Shown here: positions 41,428-50,253 of the stretch, in pieces
Layout of the letters: each line of letters opens with the position of its first letter
Position numbering within the stretch: position 1 is the first letter of the stretch
NCBI RefSeq assembly: GCF_050433225.1
Contig: NZ_JBNPXQ010000007.1
Location: 248,001 to 312,000, forward strand
Source: Sphingomonas_D zeicaulis
GTDB lineage: Bacteria > Pseudomonadota > Alphaproteobacteria > Sphingomonadales > Sphingomonadaceae
DNA length: 64,000 nucleotides
Direction of reading: 5' to 3'
Notes under the pieces: model-generated
What the model saw: only the letters and a program-made list of their open reading frames with translations
Database searches by the model: none
Told to the model about the DNA's origin: nothing
Position numbers and translations under genes: made by a program

Positions 41428-43951
41428 GATTGCCGCCGGCTTCCAGGTCGACCTGACCAATTGCGACCGCGAGCCCATCCACATCCCTGCGCTCGTCCAG
41501 CCCTTCGGTTTCCTGATCGCGCTCACCGCTGACTGGCTGGTTGCGCGCGTTTCCGCCAATATCGGCGACTTTCTCGACATCGATGCCGAAGCAGTGCTCG
41601 GACAGCCGGTTACCGCGGTGATCGAGCCCGAGGCAATCCACGCGATCCGTAACCGCATGTCGATGCTGCGCGGGCCCGACGCGGTGGAGCGGCTGTTCGA
41701 CGTCGAGTTCGCGGCGGACCGGCCGCCCTTCGACGTCGCGATCCATTTTTCCGCCGGCACGATCGTGATAGAGGCCGAACCGGCGATCCCCGAGGATGTC
41801 GAGGCGGCCGGGCTGGTACGCGCCATGGTGGGCCGGCTGGCGCAGGCCGATGGGATGAACGCTTTCCTGCGCGAAGGCGCACGACAGGTGCGTGCGGTCA
41901 CCGGCTTCGACCGGGTGATGGTTTATCGCTTCGACGAACAGGCAGCCGGCGAAGTGGTGGCGGAGGCGCTGCGCCCCGGTGTCGACAGCTTCCTGGGGTT
42001 GCATTATCCGGCCAGCGACATTCCGGCGCAGGCGCGCACGCTCTATCTGCGCAGCATCTTCCGGATTATCGCAGATGTCGGCGCCACGCCGGCGCCGATC
42101 ACGCCAACGCTGGACGCGCTGGGCAGGCCGCTCGACCAGTCATTGTCGGTGCTGCGCGCAGTCTCGCCGATCCATGTCGAATATCTGAGGAATATGGGCG
42201 TGGCTGCCTCGCTCTCGATCTCGATCGTGGTCGAAGGCAAATTGTGGGGGCTGTTCGCCTGCCACCATCATGCCCCTCGCCTGCCCAGCTTTGCCAACCG
42301 GACGGCGGCCGAGCTGTTCGGGCAGATGTTCGCGCTGATGCTGGAGAGCCGCGAGCGGCGCGAAGCGGCGGACTATGAAACCCGCGCGCGCAGCGTCACC
42401 GACCGGCTGATGGCGACCGTCGCCGAACATGGCGATCTGCTCGCCAACGCCGACTGGCTGGGCGAGATCGTGGCGGATACGATCCCTTCGGACGGTGTCG
42501 GCGTCTATCTCAACGGCGCCGCGGCGCTGAGCGGGCTCACCCCCAACGCCGCGCAGTTCACCCGGCTCATCCAGCGGCTCAACCAGCTCGCCTCAGGCGA
42601 AGTGTTCGCCACCGACAGCATCCAGACCATCCTGCCAGAAGCGGCGGACTATGCGGACGTCGCCGCGGGGCTGATCGCGATCCCGCTGTCACGCAGCCCG
42701 CGCGACTATATCCTGCTGTTCCGCAGCGAGCGGCTCCGCTCGGTTCGTTGGGCGGGCAAGCCCGAAAAGGCGCTCGACTTCGGCCCCAACGGCCCGCGCC
42801 TGACGCCACGGAAAAGCTTCGACGCGTGGAGCGAGCTGGTCCGCGGCAGCAGCCAACCGTTCACTGTCGCCGAGCGGCGCGTGGCGGAAACCTTGCGCAC
42901 CGGCATGCTCGAAGTGCTCATCCGGATGAGTGAGGAGGCCGGCAGCGAGCGCCAGCGCGCGCATGAGCGGCAGGAATTGCTGATCGCCGAACTCAACCAC
43001 CGCGTGCGCAACATTCTTTCGCTGATCCGCGGGCTGATCTCGCAGACCCGCGGCAGCGCCGAGACGGTCGAGCAGTTCACCGCGACGCTGGAGCATCGGG
43101 TGCAGGCGCTGGCGCGCGCGCATGACCAGGTGACCGCCGATCGCTGGGGCCCGGCGCGGCTGACCGATCTGATCGAGATCGAGCTGGGCGCCTATGCGGG
43201 GCTGCGGCGCGACCATGTCCATCTCGATGGGCCGAACGTGCTGCTCCACCCGACCGCATTCACGACGCTGGCGCTGGTCATTCACGAACTGATGACCAAC
43301 GCCGCCAAATATGGCGCATTGTGCGACAATGGCACGGTGACGATCCGCTGGACGGTGGACGGCGAGGGCGCGATGCGGTTGGACTGGACCGAGCGAGATG
43401 GCCCGCCGGTGCAGGCCCCCAAGCGCCGCGGCTTCGGCAGCACGATCATCGAACGGTCGGTGCCCTATGATCTCGGCGGCGAGGCCAGCCTGACCTATCG
43501 GCTGCAGGGGCTGGAGGCATCGTTCATGATCCCCCCGCGCCACATCGCCGGCGTCGTTCCCGCAACCGATGTACGTCGCGCGCCGGCCGCGCCGCAACCG
43601 GTAGCGCGACCGCTGGGCGGCAAGACGGTGCTGCTGATCGAGGACAGCATGATCATCGCGCTCGATGGCGAGGATGCGTTGCGCGCGCTGGGCGCCGCCC
43701 GCGTGCTCACCGCCGCCAACGTCCGCCAAGCGATGGCAGTGCTCGACACGGAGACCATCGATTTTGCCGTGCTCGACTATAATCTGGGCAGCGAGACCAG
43801 CGCCCCGGTCGCCGAGCGGCTGGTGGCCGCGGGCCTGCCCTTCATCTTCGCCACCGGCTATGGCGAGGCGGTGTCGGACGAGACGCGATTCCCCGGAGTC
43901 CGGACGCTCTCCAAACCCTATGGCACGACACAGATCGCAGCACTGCTGTGA
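41411..43951 (+). CDS. bphP: Bacteriophytochrome with HWE histidine kinase and receiver
   Basis: This 846-residue red/far-red photoreceptor has a PAS domain with the biliverdin-binding Cys18 (LTNCDREPIHIPALVQPFG), a GAF domain with PASDIPAQAR, a PHY domain whose tongue carries TPRKSFDAW, an HWE-type kinase (LIAELNHRVRNILSLIRG; IHELMTNAAKYGAL; RGFGSTII), and a C-terminal receiver with Asp in FAVLDYNLG. ATG 41411 overlaps the heme oxygenase gene by 17 bases; GTG 41420 is possible. The hybrid output suggests an unseen partner protein. Confidence 0.96.
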   Translation: MISVAEIAAGFQVDLTNCDREPIHIPALVQPFGFLIALTADWLVARVSANIGDFLDIDAEAVLGQPVTAVIEPEAIHAIRNRMSMLRGPDAVERLFDVEFAADRPPFDVAIHFSAGTIVIEAEPAIPEDVEAAGLVRAMVGRLAQADGMNAFLREGARQVRAVTGFDRVMVYRFDEQAAGEVVAEALRPGVDSFLGLHYPASDIPAQARTLYLRSIFRIIADVGATPAPITPTLDALGRPLDQSLSVLRAVSPIHVEYLRNMGVAASLSISIVVEGKLWGLFACHHHAPRLPSFANRTAAELFGQMFALMLESRERREAADYETRARSVTDRLMATVAEHGDLLANADWLGEIVADTIPSDGVGVYLNGAAALSGLTPNAAQFTRLIQRLNQLASGEVFATDSIQTILPEAADYADVAAGLIAIPLSRSPRDYILLFRSERLRSVRWAGKPEKALDFGPNGPRLTPRKSFDAWSELVRGSSQPFTVAERRVAETLRTGMLEVLIRMSEEAGSERQRAHERQELLIAELNHRVRNILSLIRGLISQTRGSAETVEQFTATLEHRVQALARAHDQVTADRWGPARLTDLIEIELGAYAGLRRDHVHLDGPNVLLHPTAFTTLALVIHELMTNAAKYGALCDNGTVTIRWTVDGEGAMRLDWTERDGPPVQAPKRRGFGSTIIERSVPYDLGGEASLTYRLQGLEASFMIPPRHIAGVVPATDVRRAPAAPQPVARPLGGKTVLLIEDSMIIALDGEDALRALGAARVLTAANVRQAMAVLDTETIDFAVLDYNLGSETSAPVAERLVAAGLPFIFATGYGEAVSDETRFPGVRTLSKPYGTTQIAALL

Positions 43952-43996
43952 TCTGAATCACCGGCCGTGCCGCGCCGTCGGCGGTAGGCTTCCCGC

Positions 43997-44308
43997 ATGG
44001 TGCGTATTCTCTGTCTCGCGACGCCGCTGGTGCTGCTCGGGGCGTGCAGCGAAACGGGGCACGGCCCCGCCGTGCCGCACGAGGTCGGCCTATCGGCGGA
44101 TGATGTCGAGGCCTATGGGCTGGAGCGGGCATTGGCGCTCCAACCCGATGGGGGCAACTCCGATGGCGGCGACGATGCCGCAACGCAGGAACAGGCCGAC
44201 ATGATCGCTGCGGAAGCGCCGACCGCGCGGCCCAGATGCGCACCGGTCGAGCAGTGGTGTGGCCGTGAGGCTGTTCCGGTGATCCGTAGCGGTCAGTCGA
44301 GGCTGTAG
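43997..44308 (+). CDS. Small putative lipoprotein
   Basis: The 103-residue product has a lipobox signal (ILCLATPLVLLGAC, Cys at residue 17), an acidic low-complexity centre (DGGNSDGGDDAATQEQ) and two Cys (RPRCAPVEQWCG). No family is recognised. Its last 16 bases overlap the converging sulfotransferase gene. Coding potential rests mainly on the signal sequence, so confidence is moderate. Confidence 0.6.
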   Translation: MVRILCLATPLVLLGACSETGHGPAVPHEVGLSADDVEAYGLERALALQPDGGNSDGGDDAATQEQADMIAAEAPTARPRCAPVEQWCGREAVPVIRSGQSRL

Positions 44309-46281
44309 CCGAAACGCTCCACCCAGGGTGCGAGAATTGGCAGCGCATAACGCATCTGATCCCGATAGCGCGTCCACCGCCCGCTGGCGCGCGCGTAGAC
44401 CGCCTCGGTGACCTGCGCGTAACTAGGCGTACGAATATGGCCGCGATCGCGCGCGGTCTGGCGATGGTTCATCGCCCGCTCCTCCCAGTCAAGACCGAGG
44501 AAGTCGATCAAAGGCCGCAGCGTGCCTTCCGTATCCGCAACCATATCCTCGTAACGCAGCACATGGACATCAACCGGAAGGATCGACCGGCACGTCTCCC
44601 AATGCCGGAACACACGGTCATAGGTTCGGCTGGCGTTGGTAAGGTCGAGGAAGCTCGCCATCGCCTCGGTTGGCTTGAAGTTCTGCATGAAGCAGCTCAG
44701 CACGACGTCACAAGGATGGCGCAACGCCAGGATGATGCGGGCATCCGGGAACAGGCGGTGGATCAGCGGCAGCCGCAGCATCGACAGCGGATTCTTGTCG
44801 ATCACCAGCTTGGCCGAGGCACCGGGCGCGCGCTTTTCCAGTTCGGTGAAGTAGCTCGCGCGCAGCGAAGCGACGGCCGCTGCATCCAGCGCGGGGATAC
44901 TGCTGACGTCGTCCACTTTTGCGGCAATATGGTCGAGGATCGGAACCTCTTCCAGCACATGCGTCGCGCTGTGGCCCATCAGCATCGTATCCAGCAAGGT
45001 GGTGCCCGAACGGGGGAAGCCGACGAGGAAAACCGGCGACGGCGGCACCGCAGCCGGTGCGGCGGGCTGCCATGACCCGAACCATTCGGGTGTGATCAGT
45101 CGCTCGATCCGCTCGATATCGCGCTGATAGGCGCCGCGATCGACCGCCATGCCGAGCGGGCTCTGCGCCGCCGCGCGGTTCATCTCGTCGAACGCCTGAT
45201 AGGCCTTACCGACCTCGCCCATACGATCGGCGAGTTCGCCAATGAAATGAAACAGCATCGTCGGATCGAGCGCATCTGTGCGGATGCTGCTTGCCAGCGC
45301 AAGCGCCTCTGCAAGAGCGCCGCGCCGCCGCAAGGACAGCGCACGCAAATAGTCGATCTCACCACCCACGGCGCCTGCGGCCACGGCCTGCGCAATCAGC
45401 GCGTCGAGTTCGGTGACGCGATTGCCCCGTTCAAGCAGAATGCCGAGGTTGAGATAGGCAGGCGTGAAGCGCGGCGCGAACTGCAACGCGATGCGATAGA
45501 CCTTCTCGGCCTGGGCGAAATCCGAAAGGTCCGCAAAGGCAAGGCCGATCGCCAGGAAGATTTTGGGGTTCTGCGGATCGAGACGCGCCGCCGCGCCGAG
45601 CGCACGCAACCCCGTTGGCGCGTGATCGAGCGCGATCAACGTCCGCCCGAGTTCAAGCAACGGCACCGGATCCTTGGGCGCGAGCTTGGCAGCCTCCTCA
45701 TAGACGAGGCACGCATCCTGATGCCGGTCCATCGAAACAAGCACGCGCGCCATGTTGAGATGAATCAGCGACGATGCCGGCTGAAGAACTCGCGCTTGCT
45801 TCAGCGCCGCCAGCGCACCTTCCAGATCGCCCATCTCATGCCGCGCATTGCCCAGGTTGTTCCAGCCCTCTACATCGCCTGGATTGGCATCGACAAACTG
45901 TTCATAGCTGGCCGCGCTCTCGTATTGTCGTCCCTGCGCCTTGAGCAATTCGGCGCGCAGCCGCAGCAATTGGGGCGATGTACCCGGTGTCACCGGGCAA
46001 AGAGCAAGCGCTTCGTCGAAGCGGTCGAGCGCGGCGAGCGCCTTGGCGAGATTGATCCGGTTGTCGGGCGTGTCAGCGCCGGCAGCGATAGCGCGGCGAA
46101 AATAATCGATTCCCGCTGCGGCATCGCCAGCGGTCGCACAAGCAACACCGAGCAGCTGCAGCACCGCAGCATCGCGAGGCCGATCACGCAGCGCCGCCTC
46201 CCCCTCGATGCGGGCGGTACGGATATCGCCGCGGTTGAAGGCTGCGATCGCCGCCGTCAGCCGGTCGGAAGTCAATGTCAT
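44293..46281 (-). CDS. TPR-repeat sulfotransferase
   Basis: The 662-residue protein has about nine to ten TPR repeats in residues 1-390 (for example GWNNLGNARHEMGDLEGAL, LIHLNMARVLVSMDRHQ) and a C-terminal sulfotransferase domain from about residue 420. There GFPRSGTTLLD binds the 5'-phosphosulfate of PAPS and RHPCDVVLSCFMQNF follows. The fusion is common in sphingomonads and caulobacters next to TonB receptor genes. It lies 72 bases after a TonB receptor, with that gene's terminator in between. The sulfated target is unknown. Confidence 0.9.
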   Translation of the reverse strand: MTLTSDRLTAAIAAFNRGDIRTARIEGEAALRDRPRDAAVLQLLGVACATAGDAAAGIDYFRRAIAAGADTPDNRINLAKALAALDRFDEALALCPVTPGTSPQLLRLRAELLKAQGRQYESAASYEQFVDANPGDVEGWNNLGNARHEMGDLEGALAALKQARVLQPASSLIHLNMARVLVSMDRHQDACLVYEEAAKLAPKDPVPLLELGRTLIALDHAPTGLRALGAAARLDPQNPKIFLAIGLAFADLSDFAQAEKVYRIALQFAPRFTPAYLNLGILLERGNRVTELDALIAQAVAAGAVGGEIDYLRALSLRRRGALAEALALASSIRTDALDPTMLFHFIGELADRMGEVGKAYQAFDEMNRAAAQSPLGMAVDRGAYQRDIERIERLITPEWFGSWQPAAPAAVPPSPVFLVGFPRSGTTLLDTMLMGHSATHVLEEVPILDHIAAKVDDVSSIPALDAAAVASLRASYFTELEKRAPGASAKLVIDKNPLSMLRLPLIHRLFPDARIILALRHPCDVVLSCFMQNFKPTEAMASFLDLTNASRTYDRVFRHWETCRSILPVDVHVLRYEDMVADTEGTLRPLIDFLGLDWEERAMNHRQTARDRGHIRTPSYAQVTEAVYARASGRWTRYRDQMRYALPILAPWVERFGYSLD

Positions 46282-46295
46282 GCTTCGGCCCTAAT

Positions 46296-46328
46296 AAAAA
46301 AGGGGGCGGAGAACCAGTCCCCACCCCC
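46296..46328 (-). terminator. Terminator between TonB receptor and TPR-sulfotransferase
   Basis: On the minus strand, GGGGG-T-GGGG pairs with CTCCGCCCCC (positions 46302-46311 and 46319-46328, two wobbles), followed by six T. The sulfotransferase ATG begins only 15 bases further on. Confidence 0.75.
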
Positions 46329-46352
46329 AACGGTATTCACGTCCGGCTGCGA

Positions 46353-49300
46353 TCAGAAGCGCAGGCGCGCCGACACATAGCCGCGACGGCCGATAACGTC
46401 GTACAGCGACGGGTCGGTACCCGACTGCACGTTGGGCGCATAGGTCGGCGGCTGGCGGTTGAACGCATTGTTGACGCCGATGCGGAAGGTCAGGTTGTCG
46501 ATCGTCGTCTCCGCGGCGAAGTCGAAATACCAGACGGTGCCAGGTCCGTCGAAGCTCTCCCCGATGAACTGCTTGGCAGCGCGGTTCTGCATCGAGTCGA
46601 TGTAGCGGATGCGGCTGCTAAGCGTGATCGGGTTGAGCGCCCAGGCGACGTTCGCCGTACCGCGCCAGCGCGGGAAGCTCGTGCCGAGACCAGCGCCGAA
46701 GTAGGAAGCGGTGCCGGCATAGTCGGTCTTCAAGCCACCCAGACCCTCGACCTTATAGTCGATCAGGTAGTTGACCATCAGGCTGAGGTTCAGCGCCGAA
46801 TCCTCGTTCACGAAAGCCGTCGGGAGACGATAACCCAGCTGGAAGTCGATACCCGAGGTCTTAACCGACCCCTGGTTGACATTCTGGAAGTAACCCGTTG
46901 CCGGATCGCCGCCAAGCGCCTCCGGCAGGAAGATCGCAGCGATGTTGCCACCCTGACGGAAGATACCACTGCAGAAGTCGCTTTCGGTATCAAGATCTGC
47001 GTTGATGTTGTTGTACCCGTAGCAGGACGCGATGATCTCGTTCACGTCCGGCTGGAAGATCGTGTCCTTGATCTTGATGTTGTAATAATCAATCGAGCCG
47101 GTGAAGCCGAGCGCGGTGAACACAGTACCGATGGTGAACGCATCGGAGGTTTCCGGCTTAAGGTTCGGGTTGCCGGTGGTGGTGATGAACGCCTGCGCGC
47201 CCGGCGTTGCAACGAAGCTGCTAAGCAGGGACGAGTTGAGACCGGTCGCCTGGCAGAGCGCGGCGGCCGCCGTACCGCCATTCTGGCGGAACTGGGTGTT
47301 GGTCGAGCAGGGATCGAAGATCTGCGGGAAGCCACCGCCGCCCGAGAACAACTCGCCGAAGTTCGGTGCGCGAACCGAATGCTGGTAGCTGCCGCGGAAG
47401 CGAACCTCGCGGATCGGCGCCCAAGTGAGCGTGCCGCCGTAAGCCCAATCCTTCGAGGGCGCGCCATCGACACCGTTCTGGATGTCGTTGAAGTCGCTCT
47501 TCGAATGGCGCGCGGTCAGAGACAGTTCGAGCGTGTCGGCCCAGCTCTGGTCCTTGGCGATCGGAACCAGCAATTCGCCGAAGAAGTCGGTGAACTTGTT
47601 GGTGCCGAGGTCGGGCGTGCTGGTGTTGAAGCCGGCGATCGGGCCGAACAGTGCACCCGGATCGAAGGAGTAGCGGAACTGACGCTGCTCGAAGCCTAGC
47701 ACCATAGAGAGAGCGCCGGCGGGAAGCTGGGCGAGTTCACCCGAGACATAGGCCTGGGCGATCTTCTGGGTGAACTTCGTAGAGGTGAAGCCGGTCTCAT
47801 CGACATAGGCAACGCACTCTGCCGAAAGCGGCTGGATACCGAAGGGGTTAAAGCCGCCTTCGCAGATGCTGGCACCGCCATCGGGCGCCTCGAGCAGTTC
47901 CTGCACGCGCTGCACGTTGACATTGCCGCTCGCCTGCTGGTCGATCGTGGTTTCGCCCCAGCTGTAATACGCCTCGTAGCGCCAGCCCTGGGCGATTTCG
48001 CCGCGCAGACCGACGAGGCCCTGGAGAACCTCGTTGTCGAACTGCTGCTCGCGCAGGCCGGTGCCGAGGAAGCGGTAGCTGAGCGGGAAAGCCTCGTTCG
48101 CACCTGAACCGGCCAGGAACGCGTTATCGCCGGTACGGGTGTTCAACAGCGTGCGAAGATCGGTCGGAATAAACGGATTGGTCGTCGGGACGACAAGACC
48201 CGAGAACGTACCGCCGGGCAACACAAGCGCAGAACTCGCCTGCAGCGCGGAATTCTCGCCGGGCGCCTTGATATTGGTGCCAAGCGGCGTCGGCGCGAGC
48301 GCGCTGAACGACGTGTAGTCGGTGTAGCCGGCCTGGACGAAGAAATCGAACGAGGGGCTGATCTCATAATGGCCCTGCAGGAACGCAGATTTGCGCTCCA
48401 GCGGCAGGACCAGGATGTTCACGATATCGAAGTTGTAGGTGTAGAAATCCGGGAAGAAGTTCAGGTTCGGGTTAGCTGCCGAAGCGAGGTCATACCGGAA
48501 GTTCGCCACATCGCGCGGATTGTTGAACGTACCGATGCCGAACACCGACTGATCGGAGTTGAAGCCGATCAGGCCCTCGGTCGGAATGTCCTTCGCGGCA
48601 ACGCCGTAACCGGCGAACAGCGCGTTGATCGCGGACTGCGCGATCGGGTTGCCGGCAACCGCCGTGTAGCGGCCGGTGGGGAAGGTGCCCGTAGTCGAGG
48701 TCGCCTGCGAGGCGAAGGCGCGCTGCGCCTTGATCAGCGATTCACGCTTCGAATATTCGACCGAGAAAGCGAGGTTGCCGCGACCATCGGCGAAGTTGCC
48801 ACCGATCGTGCCGCTGATCTGATATTCGCGCGCGTCGGTTTTCGGGATCGAGTTCGAATAGGTGGCACGCAGATCGAGCCCTTCGAAATCATCCTTCATG
48901 ATGACGTTGACGACACCCGCGATGGCATCCGCGCCATACGCGGCGCCGGCACCACCGGTGGTCACGTCGATGCGCTCGATCAGGCCCTGCGGGATGGTGT
49001 TGAGGTCGACCGTCTGGTCCGATGCCGACACCATCGGGCGGCGACCGTTGACCAGCACCAGGTTGCGGTTCGAACCCAGGCCACGAAGGTTGATGTTCGA
49101 CTGGCCGTTGTTGCCGGGGTTGTTCGACGTGGTTGTACCCGCCGGATTCACCTGCGGCAGAGTATTCAGGAAGGTGTCGAGCGTGATGTCAGCGTTGGCG
49201 ACGACCTGCTCACCAGTCACCACAGCGACCGGGCTGTTGGATTCGAGGTTCGGGCGCACAATGCGCGAACCGGTGACGATGATCGTATCGCTCGATTCAT

Positions 49301-49412
49301 CGGCCGCCTCGGGCGACGTGACTTCCTGCGCGGCGGCAGGAGCCGCGCCCAGAATCGCGCACGTCAAGACGGTAGACGCGAGAAGCTTCTCGCGCAGAGA
49401 CTTGTTCAGCAT
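46353..49412 (-). CDS. TonB-dependent receptor
   Basis: The 1019-residue outer-membrane receptor has a signal peptide (LREKLLASTVLTCAILGAAPAAAQ), the plug entry DTIIVTGSRIVRPNLESNSPVAVV, the plug motif NLRGLGSNRNLVLVNGRRPM, and a large beta-barrel ending in RGYVSARLRF with the terminal aromatic residue. The length and motifs match large sphingomonad oligosaccharide/peptide receptors. The start at ATG 49412 has AGGGG seven bases upstream. Upstream 221 bases separate it from a divergent small secreted protein. Substrate unknown; the adjacent TPR-sulfotransferase may be functionally linked. Confidence 0.95.
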   Translation of the reverse strand: MLNKSLREKLLASTVLTCAILGAAPAAAQEVTSPEAADESSDTIIVTGSRIVRPNLESNSPVAVVTGEQVVANADITLDTFLNTLPQVNPAGTTTSNNPGNNGQSNINLRGLGSNRNLVLVNGRRPMVSASDQTVDLNTIPQGLIERIDVTTGGAGAAYGADAIAGVVNVIMKDDFEGLDLRATYSNSIPKTDAREYQISGTIGGNFADGRGNLAFSVEYSKRESLIKAQRAFASQATSTTGTFPTGRYTAVAGNPIAQSAINALFAGYGVAAKDIPTEGLIGFNSDQSVFGIGTFNNPRDVANFRYDLASAANPNLNFFPDFYTYNFDIVNILVLPLERKSAFLQGHYEISPSFDFFVQAGYTDYTSFSALAPTPLGTNIKAPGENSALQASSALVLPGGTFSGLVVPTTNPFIPTDLRTLLNTRTGDNAFLAGSGANEAFPLSYRFLGTGLREQQFDNEVLQGLVGLRGEIAQGWRYEAYYSWGETTIDQQASGNVNVQRVQELLEAPDGGASICEGGFNPFGIQPLSAECVAYVDETGFTSTKFTQKIAQAYVSGELAQLPAGALSMVLGFEQRQFRYSFDPGALFGPIAGFNTSTPDLGTNKFTDFFGELLVPIAKDQSWADTLELSLTARHSKSDFNDIQNGVDGAPSKDWAYGGTLTWAPIREVRFRGSYQHSVRAPNFGELFSGGGGFPQIFDPCSTNTQFRQNGGTAAAALCQATGLNSSLLSSFVATPGAQAFITTTGNPNLKPETSDAFTIGTVFTALGFTGSIDYYNIKIKDTIFQPDVNEIIASCYGYNNINADLDTESDFCSGIFRQGGNIAAIFLPEALGGDPATGYFQNVNQGSVKTSGIDFQLGYRLPTAFVNEDSALNLSLMVNYLIDYKVEGLGGLKTDYAGTASYFGAGLGTSFPRWRGTANVAWALNPITLSSRIRYIDSMQNRAAKQFIGESFDGPGTVWYFDFAAETTIDNLTFRIGVNNAFNRQPPTYAPNVQSGTDPSLYDVIGRRGYVSARLRF

Positions 49413-49636
49413 TGTCATCCCCTTTTCGACCAACGGGCTGCCCCCCTAGGTCAAAGCATTTCGTCGAACGCAGTCGCGCGTTCGTCATGGGTTAAGGTCT
49501 AGAGTCTGCCGAAAGCGCTTGGCAATGATCCCCGAGGGTTGCACCGCACAAAGCGGCGGGACTGTAGCGCGTTTGCCACAGTATTGCGCTTCGGGGGCCG
49601 ATCGGCACAACTATTCGCCCCGATAAGGAGGATATG

Positions 49637-50161
49637 ATGCTGAAAAGGCTGGCCGGAACGGTGCTGATTGCTTGCGCGACGCTGTCGTCTCCGGCGGTTG
49701 CGGAAGATTCGGCAAAGCCCTCGCCGCTGATCGACGTGATGGCGCGCTGCCGCGCCATCACAGACGTCGCAGAACGTGCCGCTTGCTATGATGGTGCGTG
49801 GGATGCGCTTACTGAGGCGCGCGACCGCAAGGAGGTCGTCATCCTCGATCGCGAGGACATGCGCCGCACCCGACGCGGCCTGTTCGGCTTTGGCACGGTT
49901 CGCCTACCCTTCTTTGGCAACGGCGACGACGAGAAGGAAACGCCCAAGAAGATCGAGTCGAAGATCACGAGCGTCTCGCAGACCGGCTTCGGCCGCTGGC
50001 GCATCGTCATCGAGGACGGGGCCGTGTGGGAAACGACAGAGAATATTGCAAACTTCGTGCCGCGCAAAAGCCAGTCGATCGTGATCACTCGCGGCGCAGT
50101 GACGAACTACTTCGTCAAGGTCGGCGGTGGCCGACTGATTCCCGCACGCCGGACTGGCTGA
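49637..50161 (+). CDS. Secreted hypothetical protein with CRxI..RxxCYD motif
   Basis: The 174-residue product has a signal peptide (KRLAGTVLIACATLSSPAVA), a paired-cysteine stretch ARCRAITDVAERAACYDG, a basic segment, and a C-terminal beta-rich domain (FGRWRIVIEDGAVWETTENI; KSQSIVITRGAVTNYFVKVGG). The C-x(n)-R-x2-CYD motif recurs in many small periplasmic proteins of unknown function. GGAGG lies five bases before ATG 49637; ATG 49634 is too close. It sits between two TonB receptor genes transcribed in the opposite direction. Confidence 0.8.
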   Translation: MLKRLAGTVLIACATLSSPAVAEDSAKPSPLIDVMARCRAITDVAERAACYDGAWDALTEARDRKEVVILDREDMRRTRRGLFGFGTVRLPFFGNGDDEKETPKKIESKITSVSQTGFGRWRIVIEDGAVWETTENIANFVPRKSQSIVITRGAVTNYFVKVGGGRLIPARRTG

Positions 50162-50196
50162 GACGTTCCCCAGTCGGAGCAACGGCCGCAGTGAAC

Positions 50197-50227
50197 AAAA
50201 AAGGGAGGCGGCAACGCCGCCTCCCTT
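50197..50227 (-). terminator. Rho-independent terminator of the second TonB receptor
   Basis: A perfect 10-bp stem (GGGAGGCGGC 50203-50212, loop AAC, GCCGCCTCCC 50216-50225) is followed on the minus strand by six T (A run 50197-50202). It also lies downstream of the converging small secreted gene. Confidence 0.85.
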
Positions 50228-50253
50228 CAGGAGTTCGATTATGCAGGTTCAGA

